A stretch of 64,000 nucleotides of DNA from CAZDDB01 sp963843285 (lineage in GTDB: Bacteria; Acidobacteriota; HRBIN11; JAKEFK01): NCBI GenBank assembly GCA_963843285.1, contig CAWJJO010000020.1, positions 248,001 to 312,000 on the forward strand, given 5' to 3'. Positions 9,063 through 17,707 of the stretch are shown here, piece by piece. Under the pieces are notes generated by a model. It was not told the origin of the DNA, ran no database searches, and saw nothing but the letters and a program-made list of their open reading frames with translations. The position numbers and the translations under genes were made by a program. Numbering within the stretch: position 1 is the first letter of the stretch; each line of letters begins with the position of its first letter.

Positions 9063-9337
9063 AATTTTGATTTTGCTTCCGTTGATCGTTCCAGAATGTT
9101 TCTGGATCGTTCGGTCCCGATGATCTCCGATACGGCGACAAGAAGATTCACAACGCCCAGACCAGTTACTGCACCGCGAAAATATCCGCTCAAGAATAGC
9201 CCCTTCAAACGTGGAAAAACAAAAAGGAAATAGTTATTTTCCCACACCTGAGGCAGTAACCAGGGAGCTACAATTAGAAATACGCCAACTTCAAAGCAGT
9301 AGAAAACAAAGACATAAAAAGTCAGCTTTTTTAGCAT
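9059..9337 (-). CDS. Small membrane protein of unknown function
   Basis: 92 residues from the ATG at 9337; a TTG seven codons earlier gives a longer frame. There are two hydrophobic segments (about residues 5-28 and 50-75) and a basic C-terminus. Its stop overlaps the thiE start by 4 nt. No recognisable family. Confidence 0.6.
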   Translation of the reverse strand: MLKKLTFYVFVFYCFEVGVFLIVAPWLLPQVWENNYFLFVFPRLKGLFLSGYFRGAVTGLGVVNLLVAVSEIIGTERSRNILERSTEAKSKL

Positions 9338-9365
9338 GTGGGATCTGAGAACGGACAAACTGCGG

Positions 9366-10625
9366 CTACTTCTTTTTCAGCTTATCCTGGAGCTCTTTGA
9401 TTTTCTTCGACACGTTACGGTAATTGGCATTTACACCATACACTTCCTGGTAAATCTCAAGCGCTTTAGCCAGATCGCCGGACGCTTCCTCCACCTGACC
9501 GAGATCAAATCGCAATCCCTGATATTCGTCTTCACTGTATCCCGGTGTATCCAGGCCGCGTTGATACCATTTCACCGCGAGCTTGTTCATTCCCTTTTCC
9601 AAAAAGCAGATACCCAGCATGCTGCAACATTCCAGGAACCTCTTGGGATCCTTCGCCGCAATTTGAAACTCCGCGATCGCCTCGTCAATTAATCCCATCT
9701 CCTTGTATGCGATGCCAAGGTTGTAGCGCGTATCATAATCTTCGGCTCCAAGCTGCTTTTCAACACCCTTCTTGAAGTCCGTCAAAATCTCTTCGAATGA
9801 ATAGGTCTGCCCATCCGGCGGACGATCATCTTCCACTGCACTCTGGACATTCAGAAATCCCTCTTCCAACTCCGCTGCCAGATCGAAGAATTCGTCTTCT
9901 TCTTCAAACAGTTCTTCAGGGGCCTTCACGGCAAGGGATTCCGGCTCCACTTCCGGTTCACTCCTCTTGCGGAAAACATCGTCCATCGCCTCGCCAAAGG
10001 TGCGTTCTAGAATGACCTGCCTGTCCGGCTCTTTTGGGATACTCTCCTGTTCCTCCATTTGCGTCTGTTGTTCCTTGTGAACCACCTCTTCCTCTTTCTC
10101 TTGCTGATTCGCATCTTCCAGTTCAGCAAACTCTGTCGGGCCCAGATCGACTTCAGGCGGTTCATTCGGAGCAGGTTCTCCGATCAACATAGAATCATCG
10201 AGATGGATCTCCGGCGGTTCCTCCCGGGGTGTAGATTCATTCAGCGAACGAGCAAGACCCGCAAAATCGCGAAGGTCCCACGCTTCTTCGCTAGACCGTT
10301 CCTTCGAAGAAACAATGGGAGGCTGGGGTTCACCAACAGCCTGAGTTGCTTCAGCCTGCATTTCTGGAATTTGTTCGAGCGGCTCCGTAGACGTTTCAAC
10401 TTCGATTTCGACTGGAGAAATAGCCGAAAGATCCAGAGCTGCAAGAGACGATTCATCGCTTCCTGAAATGTTTGGTGTGGAACTTATTCCCTGTTCGGCA
10501 GGAATCTCCAGCGGAGGCAAGTCCATGTCATCCAAATGAATCGAGATATCTTCGGCAGTGTAGGAATCCTGTATCTTTGCAGGGGTGGGGGGCTCCGGAC
10601 GCTCCATTGCGGCGACACGTTTCAA
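9366..10625 (-). CDS. TPR gene fragment: acidic linker and C-terminal TPRs
   Basis: The longest intact 3' piece of the broken TPR gene. About 250 acidic, Glu/Pro-rich residues precede roughly four TPRs (NLGIAYKEMGLIDEAIAEF, KWYQRGLDTPGYSEDEY). Its apparent start is a TTG at the frame break, not a true start. The frame before it ends with RHPQDPGF and the true reading is probably RHPQDPG-(V)-LKRVAAMER, needing one more base near 10625. Confidence 0.75.
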   Translation of the reverse strand: MKRVAAMERPEPPTPAKIQDSYTAEDISIHLDDMDLPPLEIPAEQGISSTPNISGSDESSLAALDLSAISPVEIEVETSTEPLEQIPEMQAEATQAVGEPQPPIVSSKERSSEEAWDLRDFAGLARSLNESTPREEPPEIHLDDSMLIGEPAPNEPPEVDLGPTEFAELEDANQQEKEEEVVHKEQQTQMEEQESIPKEPDRQVILERTFGEAMDDVFRKRSEPEVEPESLAVKAPEELFEEEDEFFDLAAELEEGFLNVQSAVEDDRPPDGQTYSFEEILTDFKKGVEKQLGAEDYDTRYNLGIAYKEMGLIDEAIAEFQIAAKDPKRFLECCSMLGICFLEKGMNKLAVKWYQRGLDTPGYSEDEYQGLRFDLGQVEEASGDLAKALEIYQEVYGVNANYRNVSKKIKELQDKLKKK

Positions 10626-11231
10626 AACCCGGGATCTTGAGGATGTCTCTGCTTCAACTCATCAAGAAGTTTCAACGATTCATCCTTCAATCCCTGGTCG
10701 GCAAAGAAATCAATCTCTTCAAACGCGGAATCAGGAAGACCTGCCGCGACAGGCGTCTCCACCTGTTCCGGTTCCATGATTTCAATTTCTATCTCTTCAG
10801 CATGGGGAGGAGGAGGAGGCGGCGCTGCCGGCTTTTTCGCGGGAACAGGTTTCCTTGAAACCGGCGGAGCGCCTTTGCGCGCCGGGGAAACGGATGATTT
10901 CATGATGGAATCAAACAACTGCTTTGAAAGTGAAGGCTGTGGTAATTTTGACTTTGTAAGTTCCGGCGGTAACTTCACACTGGCGGGTGGCTTTCCAGAC
11001 GGTGCCTTGAAGGTCCCGGATCATTGTCTTGATGTTATGGGCAAGTCTTTCGATTTCTCCCATCACGTCCGGTCCTTTCGGCGGCGCAGCAGCAGGAGGA
11101 GGGCGCCTTTTTAAACGCTTTTTCCAGCGCAGGATGATTCGCGTTGATCTGACGCGCTTCGCTTAGCAAATCTTCGGCTTGATCAATCTCTCCGGTGCCT
11201 GCGCAGGATCCGCGCCATCGCAATACATTCT

Positions 11232-12362
11232 TCAACGGCTTTGTCTCGCTCCCCTTTTTCCAGATAGATTTCCTTCAACTTCTGATGCGCCTGTACAGAA
11301 TTGGGAAACTTGCTCAGAAACGCCATGCACCTGTTCCAGTGCTTTGTCGATCAATCCATACTTGTTGAATACTTCTGCTTCAATGAGATGCTCCGACACA
11401 TACTCCTTTTCCTCTTTACTGATCCGATACTTACCGGACGAAATCACTTCAGAGGACGATGCGACACTTCTCTCTATCGGCGGCAATCGAACCATTGGCG
11501 GAGGAGCCGGTTGCGTGCGAAGCAATGACGGTGGACGCGACGGAGGTGGTGGCGGCGAAGACGAAGGCATTTCAATTTCAACCGCAACATCGACTTCCGG
11601 CTCTTCCTCGGCAGCGAGTACCGGCTCAGGGGTCATGGCTGCTTCCGGCAGCTTTGCGTCTACGCGAGTTTCTTCAACAAAGGAACGAACAAACTCCAGT
11701 TTCTCCTTGTGCTGATTATCATCGGGATCCAGCTCGATCAACTTATTCACATACTGCAACGCATCGGCATACAGTGATTTGGAAATCAGCGCATCCACAA
11801 GAGAACCGTAAGACGAAACGGTGTTCGTGTGCTGTCGCAACATGGAATAGACTTCTGACAGTTTGAGCCAGGCGAGATGGTAGTTTGGATCCGCCTGTGT
11901 GATTTTTTTCAGCAATTCCACCGCGATATCGATTTCCTTTCTTTGTATTTCCCGATCGACAACTTGGACGTACTGCCCGAAGGCGGCATTCACATCGCCT
12001 GCCTTCAAAAAGATATCTCCTTTCAGCGGCCAGAACTCCTCTCTACGGGAAGCATTCAGGAGCGCACGATCCAGGGCTTCATGCGCTTTTTCAAAATCAC
12101 GCCGCGCGGCATGTGTTTCAGCAAGCAAGGCGAGAATCTCAGGATTCGAAGGATCTGAGCGGAGAGCCTCGTCCACTAGCGCAGCTCCTTTCTCTGGTTC
12201 ATTCTGTTCCTGATAGATGGCAAGGATTTTTCGAAGTGTCTCCGTATCTTTCGGATCCAGCTTGTAAGCCGTTTCCAGAACTGCCAGACTCTCTTTCAAA
12301 AGTCCCTTGCGGGATAACTGATCACTGATGTCCAGGAACTCTCGAATCGCTTCAGGAATCAT
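11232..12362 (-). CDS. TPR gene fragment: central TPR array
   Basis: The longest intact central piece of the broken TPR gene. It contains about six TPR units (LKESLAVLETAYKLDPKD, PEKGAALVDEALRSDPSN) followed by a proline-rich linker and the segment YVSEHLIEAEVFNKYGLIDKA. The last 24 codons after ALEQVH are out of frame: removing one G near 11323 restores AFLSKFPNSVQAHQKLKEIY. The upstream side also breaks at about 12400. Confidence 0.75.
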   Translation of the reverse strand: MIPEAIREFLDISDQLSRKGLLKESLAVLETAYKLDPKDTETLRKILAIYQEQNEPEKGAALVDEALRSDPSNPEILALLAETHAARRDFEKAHEALDRALLNASRREEFWPLKGDIFLKAGDVNAAFGQYVQVVDREIQRKEIDIAVELLKKITQADPNYHLAWLKLSEVYSMLRQHTNTVSSYGSLVDALISKSLYADALQYVNKLIELDPDDNQHKEKLEFVRSFVEETRVDAKLPEAAMTPEPVLAAEEEPEVDVAVEIEMPSSSPPPPPSRPPSLLRTQPAPPPMVRLPPIERSVASSSEVISSGKYRISKEEKEYVSEHLIEAEVFNKYGLIDKALEQVHGVSEQVSQFCTGASEVEGNLSGKRGARQSR

Positions 12363-12847
12363 GCCTTCGCTTTTATATGCTTTGGCAAGCTCATTTCTGT
12401 TTTTAAGTTATCCGGCTCGATCTCGATCAACCGCTGCAAAGTTTCGATCGCTTCTTTGTTCTGATTTCTTAGAAAGATATTGTTGCGCCACGATCTGAAG
12501 CTGGGATTTGGCATCCATCGTCAGTCCCTGTTTCAAATACAGCTCAGCAAGCGTGAGACAGATGTCGGTCAGACTTGGATCGAGCTTGTTGATCCGTTTG
12601 TAGATGGCAATCGCTTTCAGAAAGAAACCATCAGAGAAGTAATGGTCCGCGACTTTCTGAAACTCAATGGCGTCCGGGATCGATTGATCTTCAGATCAAG
12701 ATCCCCAATTTGGATCATCAGGATCCAGTCTTTGGGGTTTTCCTTCAGGATCTTTAGATATTCGTCAATTGCGTTATTTGTCTTTCCCGACGCAACAAAT
12801 TTTTCCGCAGATTTTAGTATTTTGGATTTATCAAAAGCCATATTTTT

Positions 12848-13505
12848 TCACGGCTTTCTGGAGGAACCATCGAGTTTCAACTGGGGATCCTCTTGAACAG
12901 GTTTGAAGGACTTGCGATGAAACGAAATGGGACCATGATTCCGAAGAGCCTCAAAATGATTCGGGCATGCATATCCCTTATTGCGGACCCAGTCATACAT
13001 CGGATACATGCTAGCATAGCTTTGCATCAGATGGTCACGCGTTACTTTAGCAACGATCGAGGCTGCTGCAATGCTGATGCAGCGAGCATCACCCTTGACG
13101 AGATTCAGACTGGCGGCTGGAAGCCCATGGACACGCGTTCCATCGACCAGGACGAAATCGGGAGCGGGGGACAGTTGTTCCAGAGCAATTCTCATGGCTT
13201 TCAGGGTCGCTTGATGAATGTTGATCCGGTCAATTTCTTCCGCCGAGACAATTCCGATTCCGAAACTCCATGCCGCTTTCAGAATCCTGGGCGGATTTTC
13301 TCCCGTTGAACTGGGGTCAGCTTCTTGCTGTCATTGATTCCGCGAACGCGCGGGCGCTGGAAAAAAGGACCGCCGCGGCAACGACAGGACCGCAGAGTGC
13401 TCCCCGACCAACTTCATCCACGCCCGCAATCCGGCAGTATCCTTGTTTCAGTAACTGATTTTCGTGCCTGTAGGTACAACGGTATTTCCGTCTTACCCGA
13501 ATCAT
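12848..13505 (-). pseudogene. rnhB: Ribonuclease HII, frame broken twice
   Basis: RNase HII cleaves the RNA strand of RNA-DNA hybrids 5' to single ribonucleotides. The N-terminal part contains AGVDEVGRGALCGPVVAAAV with the catalytic Asp-Glu pair. The middle, in another frame, reads RGINDSKKLTPVQREKIRP and IGIVSAEEIDRINIHQATLKAM. The C-terminal part has VLVDGTRV, GDARCISIAAASIVAKVTRD and MYDWVRNKGYACPNHFEAL. Frame breaks lie in an A6/T6 run near 13363 and near 13290; each needs one added base. All catalytic blocks are present, so the gene is probably intact in the organism. It starts 2 nt after the rplS stop. Confidence 0.88.
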
Positions 13506-13507
13506 GC

Positions 13508-13897
13508 CTATGCCTGAGCCACCTGCTTTTCACGGATCTTGGCGGCTTTGCCGGTACGCTCTCGCAGATAAAGCAATTTTGCGCGGCGTACTCTTCCATG
13601 CCTGACCACCTTAATCTTGTCAATGCTGGGAGAATGAAATGGGAAAATTCTCTCCACGCCGACACCAAAGGAAATCTTGCGAACGATAAAGGAACTTTGA
13701 ATTCCGTGGCCGCGCATTCCGATCACAACTCCTTCAAACATCTGGATGCGCTCTTTCTCTTTTTCCTTTTCCTTTGCTTTTGCCGATTCCTTTTCTCTTT
13801 CCTTCACGCGCACATGTACCTGCACGGTATCACCCGGCCTGAAATCGGGTATCTTTGATTTCAAAAACTTCTTTTCTACAATCTCTAAAGTGTTCAT
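13508..13897 (-). CDS. rplS: 50S ribosomal protein L19
   Basis: 129 residues. L19 sits at the 30S-50S interface. Conserved blocks are seen: FRPGDTVQVHVRVKE, IQMFEGVVIGMRGHGIQSSFIVRKISFGVGVERIFPFHSPSIDKIKVVRHGRVRRAKLLYLRERTGKAAKI (noted here in parts as the L19 core from residue 20 to 120). A Lys/Glu run (EKEKEKE) near residue 42 is a lineage-specific insertion. It lies between trmD and rnhB in the usual order. Confidence 0.96.
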   Translation of the reverse strand: MNTLEIVEKKFLKSKIPDFRPGDTVQVHVRVKEREKESAKAKEKEKEKERIQMFEGVVIGMRGHGIQSSFIVRKISFGVGVERIFPFHSPSIDKIKVVRHGRVRRAKLLYLRERTGKAAKIREKQVAQA

Positions 13898-13950
13898 AAC
13901 TCACGTCCTTATTCGATACTAAAAAGTTCAAGGGTTGAAAGGTTCAAGGA

Positions 13951-14678
13951 TCAATTCTTTGAACCCTTCAACTCTTGCACCATTTTGCGGTCTTCCTCAG
14001 TCCATTCAACGCCAGCCAGAAGGTCCGGCCTCCGTTCGAGCGTCCGTTTTAGCGCCATTTTCCTACGCCATTTCCGTATCTCTTCATGATGTCCGGAAAG
14101 AAGGATAGATGGAACTTTTTTCCCCTGTATTCTTCAGGCCTCGTATAGTGCGGAAAATCCAACAACGAATTCTGAAAGGAATCTGAAACAACCGATTCCC
14201 GGTCACCCACTACACCCGGTACAAAACGGGTGATCGCCTCGACCATCAACACGGATGGTACCTCCCCTCCCATCGTAACAAAATCGCCTATCGAGATCTC
14301 TCGGTCTACCAGCGCTTCACAAATGCGCTCATCGATTCCTTCATACCGGGCGCACAGGAAAATCAATTGCACCGCGTGCGCTAATTCCTCTGCAATCCTC
14401 TGAGTAAACTTTATCCCCTGCGGGCTCGGGAGAATCACCAGACCGCCGGAACCACGAATCGTTTCCACGGCTTCGAAGACCGGCTCAGGTTTAAACACCA
14501 TTCCAGGACCGCCGCCGTAAGGCACATCGTCCACGCTGCGGTGCCTGTCGTGCGCATAATTCCGTAAATCGTGAACCTGAAACTCCAGAATTCCCTTTTG
14601 ACCGGCCTGCTGCAGCAGTCCATGATCCAACAACCCGGAGAACAAACCGGGAAAGATCGTTAGAAAATCAATCCGCAT
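13951..14678 (-). pseudogene. trmD: tRNA (guanine37-N1)-methyltransferase, one frame break near the 3' end
   Basis: TrmD methylates G37 of tRNAs using SAM and prevents +1 frameshifting; it is normally essential. The N-terminal SPOUT domain is intact (IDFLTIFPGLFSG, DDVPYGGGPGMVFKPEPV, LCARYEGIDERI, SIGDFVTMGGEVPSVLMVE). As written the frame drifts after EEYRGKK and stops at 14049. Adding one base in the run at 14116-14125 gives VPSILLSGHHEEIRKWRRKM and LKRTLERRPDLLAG, the normal TrmD C-terminus. It then ends at 13951, about 242 residues, the family's length. The break is almost certainly a sequence error. Confidence 0.9.
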
Positions 14679-15198
14679 TCAGCTGCAGCAGACCCTCCGG
14701 AGGATCAATTGTAATCCGCCTTTTCTCCGGATCTACCTCCACACAAATCTTTGCTGCAAATGGAATCAACTTTTCGCCGTGATCCCCCACTTCCAGAATA
14801 TCGCCCCCTTTGGTGTGCATCACGTTTTTTACAATACCTATGTTCGTGCCGTCCTTCAGCAAAACGCTCATTCCAATCAGCTCATGCAAAAAAAACCGTT
14901 CGGCGGCCAGTTTCCCTAATTCTCCGCCTGGAACCCCAAGTTCCAAATTTCTCAACGCCTCCGCGCCGTCGCGGGAATCAACTCCCTCAAATGCTAGTAC
15001 GTGCCTGCCGTTAAAAAAACGGTGTGACCTTACCTGGACACGCCGGATTGTATTGCCGTTATCTAACAGAAGGAAATACGGCGTATTTTCCAACCGTCCT
15101 TCCACATCGGTGAATGATTCCAGAACCACCTCTCCTCTCAAACCATGCGGTTTTACAATTTTCGCTACAACGACCGGAGAGGAAGTTCCGGTTTCCAT
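14668..15198 (-). CDS. rimM: Ribosome maturation factor RimM
   Basis: 176 residues. RimM binds S19 and assists assembly of the 30S head. The N-terminal RimM barrel (VVVAKIVKPHGLRGEVVLES) and a C-terminal PRC-barrel domain (FFLHELIGMSVLLKDGTNIG ... ILEVGDHGEKLIPFA) are visible. The stop overlaps the trmD start by 11 nt and the start abuts the khpA stop. It belongs to the rpsP-khpA-rimM-trmD-rplS order conserved in many bacteria. Confidence 0.94.
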   Translation of the reverse strand: METGTSSPVVVAKIVKPHGLRGEVVLESFTDVEGRLENTPYFLLLDNGNTIRRVQVRSHRFFNGRHVLAFEGVDSRDGAEALRNLELGVPGGELGKLAAERFFLHELIGMSVLLKDGTNIGIVKNVMHTKGGDILEVGDHGEKLIPFAAKICVEVDPEKRRITIDPPEGLLQLNAD

Positions 15199-15428
15199 TA
15201 CTCCAGGATTTCCAGTACAAAACGTTTACGTAATTTCATCCCCGCTGCGCCAAGAATTGTGCGGATCGCACGCGCTGTTCTGCCCTGCTTTCCAATGACC
15301 TTGCCAAGATCATCATGGGCAACCCGAAGTTCCAACACAGTTGTTTGTTCCCCTTCGATCAGGGTCACCAAAACCGCGTCCGGATGATCAACGAGAGCCC
15401 TCGCCATCGCTTCCAGTAGTTCTTTCAT
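15198..15428 (-). CDS. khpA: KH-domain RNA-binding protein KhpA
   Basis: 76 residues forming a single type II KH domain, with the GxxG loop seen in LGKVIGKQGRTARAIRTIL. KhpA binds RNA, often together with KhpB/Jag, and affects cell division and sRNA networks in Gram-positive bacteria. Preceded by AGGAGG. The stop shares a base with the rimM start codon region. Confidence 0.92.
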   Translation of the reverse strand: MKELLEAMARALVDHPDAVLVTLIEGEQTTVLELRVAHDDLGKVIGKQGRTARAIRTILGAAGMKLRKRFVLEILE

Positions 15429-15474
15429 GGCATCCTCCTACGATTCAGTGTCTGGTGATGAAACGGGATTTGTG

Positions 15475-15729
15475 CTAGGAAACGGTTGAAGCGGATTTAC
15501 GGACACCCGAAATCAAGTTTCGGACTGTATCTGAGGGCTGAGCGCCTTTTTGCATCCAATAGTCCACACGCTCCATGTTCAGCTCGATCTTGGGACTCTG
15601 AGGTAGAGGATCATACACCCCTAATCGCTCAATGAACTTACCGTCACGAAATCTGCGTGAATCGGCTACAACAACTCGATAATAAGGGCGCTTCTTTGCG
15701 CCCATCCGCATTAACCGGATGCAAACCAT
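15475..15729 (-). CDS. rpsP: 30S ribosomal protein S16
   Basis: 84 residues of typical S16: IRLMRMGAKKRPYYRVVVADSR, then FIERLGVYDPLP and residues for the 16S rRNA contact. First gene of the ribosomal/RNA-modification unit. An AAGGAGG lies at normal distance upstream of the ATG, and a candidate promoter lies about 80-110 nt upstream. The ffh gene, often found before rpsP, is absent here. Confidence 0.96.
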   Translation of the reverse strand: MVCIRLMRMGAKKRPYYRVVVADSRRFRDGKFIERLGVYDPLPQSPKIELNMERVDYWMQKGAQPSDTVRNLISGVRKSASTVS

Positions 15730-15811
15730 TACAAGATTCCTCCTTCGTATCAGCGTGAGAGTCGCTCTATAAATAAAGACACTACTTCCACTGCTTCTGA
15801 TTTAACCGGTG

Positions 15812-15840
15812 ATAGTAACACAATGTGCTTGCAAACGCAA
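15812..15840 (-). promoter_or_regulatory. Candidate sigma-70 promoter for the rpsP unit
   Basis: On the minus strand TTGCGT (15840-15835) and TACTAT (15817-15812) are separated by exactly 17 nt. They lie upstream of rpsP with no other gene between. Matches to consensus are moderate. Confidence 0.45.
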
Positions 15841-15843
15841 GGG

Positions 15844-16239
15844 TTAGCGATGCTGTATGACCAGAAGCGCAACTGTTTTTGCCGCCCACGGGGCCAGGAG
15901 GGAAAAGAAGACAAAGCGGGCGCCCCATTGTTTCCAAAGCAACGGAGTGGGGATCGGGAGTCGAAATCCAGGGTTCAGACGGGCGAGGCCGAGAACTATT
16001 TTGACCGCAAAGAATAGGGCAAGCGGGATTCCCCAGATATGCATCATATACGATTCCTGCAGATGCCCGTGGAAGGCGAGTACCAGTGCGCGGGTTACGC
16101 CGCAACCCGGACAATCGAGCCCTGTAATCATTTTGAATACGCAGATCGGCGGTAATGGAAAACCGAACATACGGATCGATACGGTGGAAGCAGAAGCTAC
16201 GCAGCAAAACCCTACAATTGCCACGAAAAAGGCGATCAT
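15844..16239 (-). CDS. DUF2752 membrane protein
   Basis: 131 residues from the ATG at 16239. The longer frame to 16317 would overlap the upstream gene and run through a short dispersed repeat, so I prefer the internal ATG. There are about three transmembrane helices and the family signature CPGCGVTRA, here in TGLDCPGCGVTRALV. DUF2752 proteins are small inner-membrane proteins of unknown role, often near DUF4870 or TM2-like genes as here. Confidence 0.82.
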   Translation of the reverse strand: MIAFFVAIVGFCCVASASTVSIRMFGFPLPPICVFKMITGLDCPGCGVTRALVLAFHGHLQESYMMHIWGIPLALFFAVKIVLGLARLNPGFRLPIPTPLLWKQWGARFVFFSLLAPWAAKTVALLVIQHR

Positions 16240-16295
16240 ACGAACTTGCTCTTTGCGTTCCACTATTTGTGCCCTTTGTGTTTTTGGGGTGAATC

Positions 16296-16658
16296 CTAGG
16301 ATTCCTTCTCCGGCCATCCTACCTGTTGCTGAGCAAAATCTCCCAAACCGGGTATTTTGATCGTCTGCCCTTGATACGTTTTGATGATGAGGACAAGCCA
16401 GAGAACAAATTGCAAAAGCCAGATCAGGCTGTTCGCAAGCTCAAAGACAAAAAAATCGGTGACAATCGTCAGGATAGTTGAAATTACGCAAAGGATCGAC
16501 AGTCCCGCGAAGAGCAATATCGATTGCAGGGCATGGAAGCGAACCCTTTTGTTCTCTGTTTCCAAGACGAAAAAGATGATTCCCGAAATACACCCGAATG
16601 CGTAACAGAGCGTACCTGCAAGATTCGGTTCCAAGTTCAGCTTGGTGGTCTCAGACAT
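16296..16658 (-). CDS. DUF4870/Tic20-like small membrane protein
   Basis: 120 residues. An N-terminal LEPNLAGTLCYAFGCISGII, then FFVLETENKRVRFHALQSIL, and further helices ending at LVLIIKTYQGQTIKIPGLGD. This is the DUF4870 pattern (three to four helices with a conserved RFHAxQS). It is a tandem paralogue of the gene immediately upstream (16662-17051). Function unknown. Confidence 0.85.
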   Translation of the reverse strand: MSETTKLNLEPNLAGTLCYAFGCISGIIFFVLETENKRVRFHALQSILLFAGLSILCVISTILTIVTDFFVFELANSLIWLLQFVLWLVLIIKTYQGQTIKIPGLGDFAQQQVGWPEKES

Positions 16659-16661
16659 TTC

Positions 16662-17051
16662 CTATGCGTTCTTTTCCGCAATATCTCCGATCACAGGAAG
16701 CTTAAACTTCTCACCCTGGTATGCTTTCACCATCATCAGAATCCACACGATAAACCCGAGGATACCGAGAACGGGATAGGCAAACAGCGTCAAAAATCCC
16801 AGGAAAGGAATATGACCGAGGATGCCAAGAGCGATATACAGAACAATAAAGACACCTGAAAGAATCAGCGATTGCATCGCATGAAAACGGACAAACTTGT
16901 TTTCTTTTTCCATGAGGAAAAAGATCAAACCGGTCACCCAGCCGCAAAAGTACGACAACGCGCCGGCGATGTTTGGTTCGAGTCCCATACCGGTTTTTTG
17001 TGGAGCTGGCACTTTAGAACCGAATTCTTGTGGCTGCTGACTTTGTTCCAT
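16662..17051 (-). CDS. DUF4870/Tic20-like small membrane protein (paralogue)
   Basis: 129 residues. It shares LEPNIAGALSYFCGWVTGLI, KENKFVRFHAMQSLILS and VKAYQGEKFKLPVIGDIA with its neighbour at 16296-16658, so the pair arose by tandem duplication. It has a short Gln/Pro-rich cytosolic N-terminus and about four helices. Three nucleotides separate the two genes. Confidence 0.87.
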   Translation of the reverse strand: MEQSQQPQEFGSKVPAPQKTGMGLEPNIAGALSYFCGWVTGLIFFLMEKENKFVRFHAMQSLILSGVFIVLYIALGILGHIPFLGFLTLFAYPVLGILGFIVWILMMVKAYQGEKFKLPVIGDIAEKNA

Positions 17052-17094
17052 TTCCTTCCTCCCATGAAAGAATGACTCGAGTATAGCACGAATC

Positions 17095-17634
17095 TCAGGA
17101 AGCCTGTCGCCGGAAAAATGAAAGAGATGTTTCCCCGATGTTGCGCTCGCGAATCAGCTCCAGCCCGAGTCCAGGATCCAACCGGCTCCGGGTAGATGCT
17201 TCTACAATATACGTAGCATCGGGGAATAATTCGGACGCTTTCTGAAGAAGCTCTGCGTAGTCGTCGAATTCGTACGGAGGATCAAAAAACAAGAAGTCCA
17301 CATGCGGTTCCGTCTGGTGGATCACATCAAGTCCTTTGAGCGCAGCAAGTGAATAAATGCGCCATCGTCCCTCGTCGTCGCACATGGAAAGATTCGATTC
17401 CAGAATCTGGAGAGTCTTCCTGTTCGATTCCAGGAAATAAACGCTGGAAGCCCCGCGGCTAAGCGCCTCGATTCCAACGGCTCCGCTCCCGGCAAACGCG
17501 TCCACAAAAACGGCGCCTTCGATTTCGTTTTGCAAGATGTTGAACAGCGTTTCCCGTACGCGATCCGTCGTGGGGCGAAACCTGTCACTTGCCTTCAGGT
17601 TCCGGTTCCGGTATTTGCCCGCGATTACTCTCAT
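17095..17634 (-). CDS. rsmD: 16S rRNA (guanine966-N2)-methyltransferase
   Basis: 179 residues. RsmD methylates G966 of 16S rRNA in assembled 30S subunits using SAM. Motifs: MRVIAGKYRNRNLKA, RPTTDRVRETLFNIL, FVDAFAGSGAVGIEALSRGA (SAM site) and DFLFFDPPYEFDD (catalytic DPPY). Full length with a normal ATG. A repeat rich in GCGTC lies immediately upstream. Confidence 0.95.
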   Translation of the reverse strand: MRVIAGKYRNRNLKASDRFRPTTDRVRETLFNILQNEIEGAVFVDAFAGSGAVGIEALSRGASSVYFLESNRKTLQILESNLSMCDDEGRWRIYSLAALKGLDVIHQTEPHVDFLFFDPPYEFDDYAELLQKASELFPDATYIVEASTRSRLDPGLGLELIRERNIGETSLSFFRRQAS

Positions 17635-17638
17635 TTGC

Positions 17639-17686
17639 GTCGTCGCGTCATTGCGTCATTGCGTCCATCGCGATAGACGCGACGAC
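17639..17686. repeat. GCGTC-rich inverted repeat
   Basis: An 11-bp perfect inverted repeat (GTCGTCGCGTC/GACGCGACGAC) with GCGTCATT direct repeats between the arms. It fills the gap between rsmD and the upstream secreted-protein gene and could form a stable hairpin in the transcript. Confidence 0.65.
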
Positions 17687-17707
17687 CCGACGACGCGATA
17701 GACGCTA

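Larger units (their letters stand above)
9366..12841 (-). pseudogene. Large TPR-repeat protein gene broken by about eight single-base frameshifts
   Basis: Read across three frames, one continuous protein of about 1,160 residues emerges. It starts MAFDKSKILKSAEKFV and has many TPR units, Pro/Ala-rich linkers, a segment like EEIDFFADQGLKDESLKLL, an acidic middle and C-terminal TPRs. This architecture is known from Acidobacteriota and delta-proteobacteria as scaffold-type TPR proteins. Homologous reading jumps frame near 12680, 12468, 12400, 11323, 11197, 11110, 11010 and 10625. Between the jumps the sequence is well conserved, including codon structure. Several breaks lie in homopolymers. Local consensus error is therefore more likely than gene decay, though the gene as given cannot be translated whole. 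Confidence 0.8.

Noticed and set aside
9366..12841. True pseudogene by decay for the TPR gene
   Set aside because: Substitutions look constrained and the adjacent essential trmD and rnhB share the same kind of break, so sequence error explains it better; kept as a possibility.
12848..13195. Separate small protein in place of the rnhB C-terminus
   Set aside because: The conserved RNase HII blocks upstream are in other frames and join smoothly after one-base repairs.
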